Below the pieces are notes generated by a model. The model was not told the DNA's origin and searched no databases. It saw only the letters and a program-made list of their open reading frames with translations. Positions 1 to 5,668 of a stretch of DNA of 10,557 nucleotides are shown in pieces (position 1 is the stretch's first letter; each line of letters begins with the position of its first letter). The translations under genes were made by a program, and so were the position numbers. Source of the stretch: SOIA01 sp050116035 (GTDB lineage Bacteria; Acidobacteriota; Aminicenantia; Aminicenantales; Aminicenantaceae); assembly GCA_050116035.1 (NCBI GenBank), contig JASFPJ010000095.1, forward strand, positions 1 through 10,557. Direction: 5' to 3'.

Positions 1-219
1 AAAGTGTATGCCGCGTGTAGCCATGCGGTTTTATCCGGACAGGCTGTTGAAAAAATTAATAATTCAGAGTTAGAAAAACTGATTGTCACCAACACGATTC
101 CTTTAAAAGAAAATGCGAAATCGTCAGATAAATTCGTATCTCTCTCTGTTGCCCCTCTTTTTGGAGAGGCCATCCGGAGAATCAACAAGGGGTATTCTGT
201 GAGCTCTTTGTTTATTTGA
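1..219 (+). CDS. prs: Ribose-phosphate diphosphokinase (PRPP synthetase), C-terminal 72 residues
   Basis: This is the 3' end of a gene whose start lies before the window. The enzyme transfers pyrophosphate from ATP to ribose 5-phosphate, making PRPP for purine, pyrimidine, histidine, tryptophan and NAD synthesis in the cytosol. The visible part matches the end of the class I family: a CSHAVLSGQAVEKI segment (family A-T-H-G-V-L-S-G-x-A-x-x-R-I), then VTNTIPL, then the terminal FVSLSVAPLFGEAIRRI and GYSVSSLF. The open frame runs into base 1, so an internal GTG at base 4 is not a start. The stop codon TGA (217-219) overlaps the Shine-Dalgarno of rplY, so the two are probably co-transcribed and translationally coupled. 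The prs-rplY-pth order is common in bacteria. Confidence 0.95.
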   Translation, partial: KVYAACSHAVLSGQAVEKINNSELEKLIVTNTIPLKENAKSSDKFVSLSVAPLFGEAIRRINKGYSVSSLFI

Positions 220-231
220 GGAGGAAGAAAG

Positions 232-960
232 ATGAGTTTTAAGATAAAAGGCGAGAAAAGAGATGTTTTCGGGAAGAATGCCTCACGTCGCTTGAGACGA
301 AGTGGGTTGATTCCCGTCATTCTCTATGGGGCAAAGGATGACAATGTTCCTTTGACTCTCGAAAAGACGGATCTCTTTATGATTTTGAAAGCTGAAACAG
401 GCGAAAATACTGTTTTTGAAGTCTCGTATAATTCAGAGACAAGGAATGCAATGATAAAAGAATTGCAGCGGAACCCTGTTACGGATGAGATACTTCATGC
501 GGATTTGATTCAGATCGCCATGGATAAGGTTGTTCGGGTATCTGTTCCAGTGGTTACAGTGGGAGACGCGATAGGCGTCAAGACAGAAGGAGGGTTTGTT
601 GACTTCATCACACGAGAAATCGAGATAGAATGTCTTCCCAAGAACATTCCTGAAAACATCGAGATAGATATAAGCGAACTCCATCTCCGCCAGTCCTTAA
701 AAGTCGGTGATATTGTTGTTCCCAGTGAGATTACGTTGGTGAGCGAGCCGGATACTATACTGGTCCATATCGAAGTGCCGACTAAGGAAGAAGAAATAGA
801 AATTGAAGAGGAAGAGGAAGAATTGATTGGCGAAGAGGAAGAGCCTGAAGTCATCAAGAAGGAGAAACCCGAAGAAGAAGTGACAGAAGAGAAGAAAGAA
901 GGAAAGAAAGAGGAAGAGAAAGAAAAAATAGAGAAAAAGCGAGAGAAAGAGAAGGAGTAG
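232..960 (+). CDS. rplY: Large-subunit ribosomal protein bL25, CTC/TL5 type, with Lys/Glu-rich tail
   Basis: bL25 binds 5S rRNA in the large ribosomal subunit; the two-domain CTC form is also called general stress protein Ctc. Residues 1-90 are the 5S-binding domain, with the typical opening KGEKRDVFGKNASRRLRRSG, IPVILYG and the HADLIQI segment. Residues about 95-183 are the beta-rich TL5 domain (VPVVTVGDAIGVKTEGG, then IECLPKNIPENIEIDIS, then VSEPDTILVHIEVP). From about residue 184 to 242 a low-complexity Glu/Lys extension follows, first mainly Glu, then mixed with Lys. Many CTC proteins end with a short acidic tail; this one is longer and strongly charged. The start at 232 is set by AGGAGG at 219-224. 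The stop TAG is in the same frame as the following pth, with only one codon between. Confidence 0.96.
   Translation: MSFKIKGEKRDVFGKNASRRLRRSGLIPVILYGAKDDNVPLTLEKTDLFMILKAETGENTVFEVSYNSETRNAMIKELQRNPVTDEILHADLIQIAMDKVVRVSVPVVTVGDAIGVKTEGGFVDFITREIEIECLPKNIPENIEIDISELHLRQSLKVGDIVVPSEITLVSEPDTILVHIEVPTKEEEIEIEEEEEELIGEEEEPEVIKKEKPEEEVTEEKKEGKKEEEKEKIEKKREKEKE
781..957 (+). repeat. Polypurine low-complexity tract encoding the bL25 tail
   Basis: The + strand is almost entirely A and G, made mostly of GAA, GAG, AAA and AAG codons. It codes for the Glu/Lys extension of bL25. No fixed repeat unit is seen; it is compositional low complexity. Confidence 0.8.
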
Positions 961-963
961 TGT

Positions 964-1545
964 TTGTGGGCCGTTGTTGGGTTGGGAAATCCTGGAAGAC
1001 GCTATTCTGGGACCAGGCATAATGTTGGCTTCACTTTTGTGAGACGTGTGGCCAAGGCATGGGAAACAAAGTTGAGGAAGAGAAGGTTCTCATCGAAAAT
1101 TGCTGAGATTGAAAGGGAGAGGGAGAGAATCATGCTGGCTCTTCCTCAGACTTATATGAACAACAGCGGAGTGGCTGTGAGGCGAATCATGGAAGGACGG
1201 AATATTAAGCCCGAGAAGCTTCTTGTTGTGTATGATGATCTGGATATCCCGTTGGGAGAAATCAGGATCAGAAAAAGAGGAAGCTCAGGAACACATAAAG
1301 GAATGAGATCTATCGTTCAAGAAATAGAAACCACAGAATTTATGAGAATGAGAATCGGCATAGGGCCTCTGCCCCCTGAAGAAGATGCGGTTGAATATGT
1401 ACTCTCTTGTTTTAATGAGACAGAGGGCGTTCTTCTGGAAGAAGGCTTGAAGAGGGCCGGTGAAGCGCTGGAGATGATTCTGGACAACAGAGTGGAGGCC
1501 GCCATGAATATGTATAATCAGAGAGGAAAAACCACCACTGGTTAA
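964..1545 (+). CDS. pth: Peptidyl-tRNA hydrolase, TTG start
   Basis: Pth cleaves peptidyl-tRNAs that drop off the ribosome, recycling tRNA. The 193 residues match the family's usual length. Visible motifs are VVGLGNPGRRYSGTRHNVGF (Asn9 and catalytic His19), LPQTYMNNSG, VVYDDLDIPLG (Asp91, the residue that polarises the catalytic His) and the GSSGTHKGMRSI loop followed by RMRIGIG. In the loop a Lys (112) replaces the Asn of the usual His-Asn-Gly; Pth from other lineages also varies here, so activity is still expected. The only plausible start is TTG at 964, supported by AAGGAG at 952-957 with six bases of spacing and by the N-terminus MWAVVGLGNPG lining up with the family. It begins three bases after rplY, in the same frame. 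Confidence 0.95.
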   Translation: MWAVVGLGNPGRRYSGTRHNVGFTFVRRVAKAWETKLRKRRFSSKIAEIERERERIMLALPQTYMNNSGVAVRRIMEGRNIKPEKLLVVYDDLDIPLGEIRIRKRGSSGTHKGMRSIVQEIETTEFMRMRIGIGPLPPEEDAVEYVLSCFNETEGVLLEEGLKRAGEALEMILDNRVEAAMNMYNQRGKTTTG

Positions 1546-1560
1546 AGAGTGAAAAAAAGA

Positions 1561-1593
1561 AGCTCCTTGTTCCTTCTTTAAGAAGAAGGAGCT
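1561..1593 (+). promoter_or_regulatory. Hairpin in the rpsF leader
   Basis: AGCTCCTT (1561-1568) pairs with AAGGAGCT (1586-1593). A G/G mismatch and two more T-A pairs (1570-1571 with 1583-1584) lie inside, leaving an 11-base loop. There is no T-tract after it, so it is not a standard intrinsic terminator. The 5' arm is also complementary to AAGGAG of the rpsF Shine-Dalgarno (1604-1609), so two mutually exclusive pairings can be drawn. The fold is seen by eye; any regulatory role is inference. Confidence 0.45.
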
Positions 1594-1603
1594 GTGAATC
1601 CAT

Positions 1604-1610
1604 AAGGAGG
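1604..1610 (+). promoter_or_regulatory. rpsF Shine-Dalgarno that decides the start
   Basis: AAGGAGG lies five bases before ATG 1616. An in-frame GTG at 1610 overlaps this site and so cannot be used with it; ATG 1616 is therefore taken as the start of rpsF. Confidence 0.8.
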
Positions 1611-1615
1611 TGTCG

Positions 1616-2266
1616 ATGACACAATACGAAACAGCATTTCTCCTATCCCCGAACTTAGAAGAAGAAGAGACTGAAAAAATCATTGGGCAAATGGTTGAGG
1701 TCGTTTCTAAAAAGAAGGGGAAAATGATCAATGAGGATAGATGGGGGAAGAGAAAATTAGCTTATCCCATCAAGAAATTTGAAGAAGCATTCTACGTCTT
1801 TTTCCTCTATGAGGGGGATTCGGATATCCCCTTTGAACTGGAGAGACGCTTCAAACAATCAGAAGCCGTCTTGCGTTACCTGACGGTGAAAAAAGAGCCG
1901 AAAAAAAGCGTCCGCCGGAAGAAGAAGGCCGATTCGATGGAAAAAGGAAAAGAGGCTACTCAGGAAGAGAAAGCGCTTGAAGGTGAAACGGCTGAGACTG
2001 TGACTCCTGAAAAGGAAGGCATAGAGGAAAAAGCGCCTGAAGAAGCAAAGGAGGCCGCAAAAAAAGTAGATGTCAAAGAGGATGATGAACCTGAGGATAA
2101 GAAAAAAGCGGCTCGCAAAAAAGATAAAGTGGATAAAGAAGAAGAGGTTGATAAAGAAAAAACGGGGGACGAGAAAGCTCCTGGAAAAGAAAAAGTGTCG
2201 GCTGAGAAGAAAGAGGTGGCGCTGAAGGATGTTGCTCCCCCAGATGAAGAGAAGGAGGAAAAATAA
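1616..2266 (+). CDS. rpsF: Small-subunit ribosomal protein bS6 with long charged tail
   Basis: bS6 pairs with bS18 on the platform of the 30S subunit and binds 16S rRNA. Residues 1-92 form the usual S6 domain: TQYETAFLLSPNL, the helix that follows, then WGKRKLAYPIKKFEEAFYVFF, and the terminal strand AVLRYLTVKK. Residues about 92-216 are an added Lys/Glu/Ala-rich tail that begins with a basic cluster (KKSVRRKKK). With about 125 extra residues the protein is more than twice the size of a minimal bS6 such as the roughly 100-residue Thermus form; E. coli bS6 also has an acidic tail but a short one. The start at 1616 is chosen from the Shine-Dalgarno position. The gene is followed one base later by rpsR, whose Shine-Dalgarno lies inside the tail. 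No ssb lies between rpsF and rpsR, unlike in many bacteria. Confidence 0.96.
   Translation: MTQYETAFLLSPNLEEEETEKIIGQMVEVVSKKKGKMINEDRWGKRKLAYPIKKFEEAFYVFFLYEGDSDIPFELERRFKQSEAVLRYLTVKKEPKKSVRRKKKADSMEKGKEATQEEKALEGETAETVTPEKEGIEEKAPEEAKEAAKKVDVKEDDEPEDKKKAARKKDKVDKEEEVDKEKTGDEKAPGKEKVSAEKKEVALKDVAPPDEEKEEK
1889..2263 (+). repeat. Purine-rich tract encoding the bS6 tail
   Basis: A/G-rich codons dominate but are broken more often by GCT, GTG, GAT and ACT codons than in the bL25 and bL9 tails, giving a Lys/Glu/Ala/Val/Asp mix. No exact tandem unit is seen by eye. Confidence 0.7.
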
Positions 2267-2267
2267 C

Positions 2268-2525
2268 ATGGCGCGGGAACAGAGAAGTGAGAGAAGTTCA
2301 TTCCGGAGGTATTTTCCACCCAAAAGAAAATTTTGCCGGTTTTGTCAAAGGAATGTCAAAGAAATTGATTATAAAAATGTTGACATCTTGAGGAAGTATA
2401 TTCTGGAGAGAGGCAAGATCTCTCCTCGGCGTATCACTGGCACATGTGCTTATCATCAGAGGAGGCTGTCGACTGCGATAAAGAGAGCTCGCATGCTCGC
2501 ACTGCTTCCATTTATAGAAGATTAG
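2268..2525 (+). CDS. rpsR: Small-subunit ribosomal protein bS18, zinc-binding (C+) form
   Basis: bS18 forms a heterodimer with bS6 in the 30S platform. The 85-residue protein has the family core: FCRFCQRNVKEIDYKNVDIL, then LRKYILERGKISPRRITGTC, then HQRRLSTAIKRARMLALLP. Cys23, Cys26, Cys60 and His63 form a C-x2-C ... C-x2-H set, which fits the zinc-ribbon version of S18; many bacteria have lost these residues. Zinc binding is inferred from this pattern. The start ATG at 2268 has AAGGAGG at 2252-2258, inside the end of rpsF, and begins one base after the rpsF stop, so translation of the bS6/bS18 pair is likely coupled. The frame is open upstream of 2268, but that stretch is the rpsF tail in another frame. 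Unlike its neighbours, bS18 has no added tail. Confidence 0.96.
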   Translation: MAREQRSERSSFRRYFPPKRKFCRFCQRNVKEIDYKNVDILRKYILERGKISPRRITGTCAYHQRRLSTAIKRARMLALLPFIED

Positions 2526-2549
2526 AGATAGTATGGGATCGGAGGAAAA

Positions 2550-3431
2550 ATGAGAGTCATCTTAAAGCAGGATGTGGAGAATCTCGGAAGAAAAGGGGAT
2601 ATCGTTAACGTGGCCCCTGGATATGGGAGGAATTACCTTATTCCTCACAAAATAGCTCTGGAGGTGACCCCCTCGAACATGAAAATGATTGAGATCGAGC
2701 AGCAGGCATTGAAGAAAGAGGTGGAGAAAGAAAGAGCCTCCTATCAAGACCTGATTGAGAAGCTCAATGAAACAACCCTTTCTTTCAAGAGGAAAACCGG
2801 AGAGAAAGATGTCATTTTTGGCTCAGTGAGTTCGGCGGATTTAAAAGACTCCCTTCAAGAGTTAGGTTTTGAAATCGATAAAAAGAAAATACTGCTGAGT
2901 GAACCGATAAAACGGTTGGGCAATTACACTGTGCCGATTAAAATCTTCCATGAGGACCGGGCAGAAGTCAAGGTGGAAGTGGCCAAAGAGGGAGAAGAAG
3001 TCCCGGAGAAGAAAGAAGAAGAGAAGGTCGCAAAGGAGAAGCCAGAGGAAGGAGAGGAGGCCAAGAAAGAGCCAGAAGAAAGACCGAAAGAAGAAGAGAT
3101 CGAAATCCCAAAAGAGGAAAAAGAAGAAAAAGAGAAAATTGTGGAGAAGGAAGGGCCGACAGAAGAGGCAAAGATCGTTCCAGAGGCGGATAAGGATGAA
3201 GAAGCTGTAATAAAAAGTGAGAAAAAAGAAGAAGAGGAAATTACTGAAGAGGAAGTTGAGAAGCCTGAAGAAGCGGAAACTCCAGAAGAAGGGAAAGAGG
3301 AGGAGCCAAAAAAACAGGAAGAAGCATCGGAAGCGAAAAAAGAAGGAGTCGAAGAAGAAATTCCTGAGCCAGAAGGAAAGAAGCGGAAAAAAGAAAAAGG
3401 GAAAGAGAAGGAAAAAAAGAAGAAGAGTTGA
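2550..3431 (+). CDS. rplI: Large-subunit ribosomal protein bL9 with very long Lys/Glu tail
   Basis: bL9 binds 23S rRNA near the L1 stalk and reaches out from the ribosome on a long helix. Residues 1-50 are the N-terminal rRNA-binding domain with the signature VENLGRKGDIVNVAPGYGRNYLIP. Residues about 55-80 form the connecting helix and about 81-147 the C-terminal domain (GEKDVIFGSVSSADL, then IKRLGNYTVPIKIF, then VKVEVA). A normal bL9 ends here, near 148 residues. This one continues to 293 with roughly 145 residues made almost only of Glu, Lys, Pro and Ala. The tail body is mainly acidic and interrupted by prolines, and the last 18 or so residues are strongly basic. ATG 2550 is preceded by GGAGG at 2541-2545. 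Confidence 0.96.
   Translation: MRVILKQDVENLGRKGDIVNVAPGYGRNYLIPHKIALEVTPSNMKMIEIEQQALKKEVEKERASYQDLIEKLNETTLSFKRKTGEKDVIFGSVSSADLKDSLQELGFEIDKKKILLSEPIKRLGNYTVPIKIFHEDRAEVKVEVAKEGEEVPEKKEEEKVAKEKPEEGEEAKKEPEERPKEEEIEIPKEEKEEKEKIVEKEGPTEEAKIVPEADKDEEAVIKSEKKEEEEITEEEVEKPEEAETPEEGKEEEPKKQEEASEAKKEGVEEEIPEPEGKKRKKEKGKEKEKKKKS
2985..3428 (+). repeat. Polypurine low-complexity tract encoding the bL9 tail
   Basis: The longest such stretch in the window, over 400 bases and nearly all A and G on the + strand, contains many Shine-Dalgarno-like words such as GGAGG (3056-3060). It codes for the Glu/Lys/Pro extension of bL9 and leaves alternative frames open on both strands, which are shadows. Confidence 0.8.
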
Positions 3432-3443
3432 TTCTAGAAATGT

Positions 3444-3483
3444 GGCCTGTCCCCTTTTTAGAGGAATATCTAAGGGGGCGGCC
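3444..3483 (+). promoter_or_regulatory. Hairpin between rplI and dnaB
   Basis: The stem is built from GGCC (3444-3447) with GGCC (3480-3483), CCCC (3451-3454) with the G run at 3474-3478, and TTAGA (3458-3462) with TCTAA (3469-3473), closing a six-base loop GGAATA. Small internal loops separate the three helices. The bases that follow (GATTTGATG) are not a T-tract, so this is at best a weak or factor-assisted terminator, or an RNA processing or stability element. It lies in the 90-base gap between ribosomal genes and dnaB. Confidence 0.5.
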
Positions 3484-3521
3484 GATTTGATGAATAATTC
3501 AAGGTAAAAAAGGAGAGGATA

Positions 3522-4877
3522 ATGGAAGTCGACTCGATGTTGTTGAAAAAAGCTCCTCCTCAGAGTATAGAGGCTGAAAAGACTGTCCTGGGTGGGATAC
3601 TTTTGAACAACAAAAACCTCAATGTTGTTCTTTCCATTATTACTCCAGAGGATTTTTACAGGGACGCCAATCGCAGGATTATCGGGAAAATCGTCTCCTT
3701 GGTCGATAAAGGCAAGCCAGTCGACGTTGTCACTTTGAGTGAAGAACTTCAAAAAGAAGATACTCTTGAGGAAGTGGGGGGAGCTTCCTATATTTCTTCT
3801 CTGTTGGATGGCGTTCCCAAGAGCTTGAACATCGAATTCTATGCGCAGATCATCAAAGAAAAATCTCTTCTCAGGCAGCTCATCTTATCCTCGGCAAAGA
3901 TTATTTCCTCGAGCTATGAGCAAAGAGAAGATGCGGACCAGCTTTTGGATGAGGCTCAAGCCGCGATTATCGAAGTCGCCGAACAGCGCGTCAAGCCAGG
4001 GTTTGTTTCAGTGAAATCATTAGCCTCCCCCGCATTGGATATGATTAAAATCCTCCATGACCGAAAAGAAACAGTGACTGGAATACCTACGGGATTCCGG
4101 GATCTGGACGGCCTCACTGCCGGATTTCATAACTCAGAGTTTATAGTCATTGCCGCACGGCCTTCGATGGGTAAAACAGCGCTGGCCTTGAATATTTCCC
4201 AATATGCAGGACTCAAGACGGATTATACGATCGGATTCTTTTCTCTTGAGATGGCCAAGGAACAGCTTATGGTTCGGTTGCTGTGTGCTGAGGCCCAGTT
4301 GGACATCAAAAAGGTCAGGACTGGTTTCATAGGAGAAAGGGATTTCGAAAAACTGAAACTGAGTGCAGCAGCCTTGTCAAGTGCCAAAATATATGTGGAC
4401 GAGACTCCTGCACTGACAGTCATGGAGATGAAGGCCAAAGCGAGACGGTTGAAAATGGAGCAGAATCTTGATTTGGTGTTCATCGATTATATCCAGCTCA
4501 TGCGCCCCGGAAGCCGGTTTGAGAACAGAGTTCAGGAGATGTCCTATATCTCGCGGTCATTAAAAGAGCTGGCAAAGGAAATCAAGATCCCTGTTGTCGG
4601 AATTTCCCAGCTCAGCCGTGCACCTGAGAAGGGACGGCGAGAGCCGATTCCGCAGCTTTCTGACCTGAGAGAGTCAGGAGCCATCGAGCAGGATGCCGAT
4701 GTTGTGATTTTCATCTACCGCCCGGAATTCTACCATCCGAATGATGAGAATATCCGTGGGATTGCAGACGTCAATGTTGCCAAGCAGAGGAATGGTCCCA
4801 CAGGAAGAATAAACCTTGCCTTCATACGAGAGTACGCTCGTTTTGCGGATATGGAGTTTCAGTCTTTTCAGGGCTAA
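3522..4877 (+). CDS. dnaB: Replicative DNA helicase DnaB
   Basis: DnaB is the hexameric ATP-driven helicase that unwinds DNA at the replication fork and contacts primase. Residues about 10-110 are the N-terminal domain (PPQSIEAEKTVLGGILLNN, then FYRDANRRIIGKI). A linker follows, then the RecA-like domain from about residue 185: GIPTGFRDLDGLTAGF, Walker A ARPSMGKT (about 212-219), FFSLEM, Walker B VFIDYIQLM (Asp near 322), GISQLSRAPE, then LSDLRESGAIEQDADVVIFIYR and the arginine-finger region VAKQRNGPTG. The 451-residue length is normal. No intein interrupts the Walker A site, a common insertion point in this family. ATG 3522 has AAGGAG at 3510-3514. Position after rplI is the usual bacterial arrangement. 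Confidence 0.97.
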   Translation: MEVDSMLLKKAPPQSIEAEKTVLGGILLNNKNLNVVLSIITPEDFYRDANRRIIGKIVSLVDKGKPVDVVTLSEELQKEDTLEEVGGASYISSLLDGVPKSLNIEFYAQIIKEKSLLRQLILSSAKIISSSYEQREDADQLLDEAQAAIIEVAEQRVKPGFVSVKSLASPALDMIKILHDRKETVTGIPTGFRDLDGLTAGFHNSEFIVIAARPSMGKTALALNISQYAGLKTDYTIGFFSLEMAKEQLMVRLLCAEAQLDIKKVRTGFIGERDFEKLKLSAAALSSAKIYVDETPALTVMEMKAKARRLKMEQNLDLVFIDYIQLMRPGSRFENRVQEMSYISRSLKELAKEIKIPVVGISQLSRAPEKGRREPIPQLSDLRESGAIEQDADVVIFIYRPEFYHPNDENIRGIADVNVAKQRNGPTGRINLAFIREYARFADMEFQSFQG

Positions 4878-4879
4878 AA

Positions 4880-5668
4880 ATGTTTCCTCGAGTAAAATCG
4901 CCGCTTTTTTACATCAATGCCTTTTTTGAAGAAATGGGTGAAGTCGGCCTGCTCACATTCAAAACGTTCAAAAGTCTGTTTAAAAGGCCATGGGAAAAAG
5001 GCATCTTCATCCAACAGCTTGAAGAGGTGGGGGTCCGTTCTTTGCCTGTGGTTTCATTGACTGCAGCCTTTGGCGGGCTGGTTTTTGGGCTCCAGACTTA
5101 TATCGGCTTTCACCGATACATCGGACCCGGGTCTGAAACCTACGGGGGACCGATCATCTCGCTCGGGCTGTCAAAAGAACTCATTCCAATTCTTGTTGGA
5201 TTGATGGTCACGGGCCGCGTGGGATCGGCAATGGCGGCTGAGATCGGAACGATGAAGATTACAGAGCAGATTGATGCCCTCTTCAGTTTGGGGGCCGATC
5301 CGATTCGCTACCTCGTGGTTCCCCGAACCATCGCCTGCTTCGTGATGCTTCCTTTGCTGACGATATATGGGGACATCATCGGAATAGCAGCGGGTTTTTT
5401 CTACAATGTTTATTTGATGGGAGTGAACAGAGTCCTTTACCTCAGGAACATTTTGCTGTATATGGAAATGTGGGATGTATTCAGCGGCCTCATTAAAGCC
5501 TCAATTTTTGGAATAATCATAGCGTTAGTAGGCTGCTGGCAGGGGCTAAAAACAGAGGGGGGAGCGGAGGGTGTGGGCAGAGCGACAACCCGGACAGTCG
5601 TGATCGCCAGCATTCTTATTTTAATCATCAACTTTTTTCTCAGCAAAGCTCTCCCTGCGGATATATGA
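4880..5668 (+). CDS. mlaE: MlaE-type ABC transporter permease
   Basis: This inner-membrane subunit of an MCE-type (Mla) phospholipid transporter works with the ATPase and MCE protein encoded next. The 262 residues are typical of the family. Seen are an N-terminal amphipathic stretch, membrane segments near VVSLTAAFGGLVFGL, LIPILVGLMVTG, CFVMLPLLTIYGDIIGIA, IFGIIIALVGC and VIASILILIINFFL, and the conserved cytoplasmic motif VGSAMAAEIGTMKITEQIDA followed by LGADPIRYLVVPRTIA. The later GGAEGVGRATTRTVV is also family-typical. It starts two bases after the dnaB stop with only a weak Shine-Dalgarno (CAGGG), so coupling to dnaB translation is likely. Its stop overlaps the mlaF start (ATGA). Direction of transport cannot be told from sequence. 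Confidence 0.94.
   Translation: MFPRVKSPLFYINAFFEEMGEVGLLTFKTFKSLFKRPWEKGIFIQQLEEVGVRSLPVVSLTAAFGGLVFGLQTYIGFHRYIGPGSETYGGPIISLGLSKELIPILVGLMVTGRVGSAMAAEIGTMKITEQIDALFSLGADPIRYLVVPRTIACFVMLPLLTIYGDIIGIAAGFFYNVYLMGVNRVLYLRNILLYMEMWDVFSGLIKASIFGIIIALVGCWQGLKTEGGAEGVGRATTRTVVIASILILIINFFLSKALPADI

Noticed and set aside
510..857. Ser/Thr/Ile-rich minus-strand frame opposite rplY
   Set aside because: Shadow of the Glu/Lys-coding strand; composition mirrors the codons of rplY.
1561..1593. Intrinsic terminator after pth
   Set aside because: The stem has no following T-run; the next bases are GTGAATCC, so rpsF is probably co-transcribed.
1546..1615. Known S6:S18-binding mRNA leader motif before rpsF
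   Set aside because: The CCG bulge characteristic of that element is not seen in the gap; only a simple hairpin is present.
2950..3507. Plus-strand Lys/Arg-rich open frames inside and after the bL9 tail
   Set aside because: These are other frames of the GA-rich tail (AGA/AAG/GAA shift), with no domain; bL9 itself is well supported in the main frame.
2862..3752. Long minus-strand open frame rich in Phe and Leu opposite rplI and dnaB
   Set aside because: It is the complement of the polypurine tail: TTC and CTC codons read as Phe/Leu and stop codons are rare by composition. No start signal and no family motif.
4152..4179. Intein at the DnaB Walker A site
   Set aside because: The motif ARPSMGKT is continuous and the gene is of normal length, so no intein is present. 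RadA likewise shows none.
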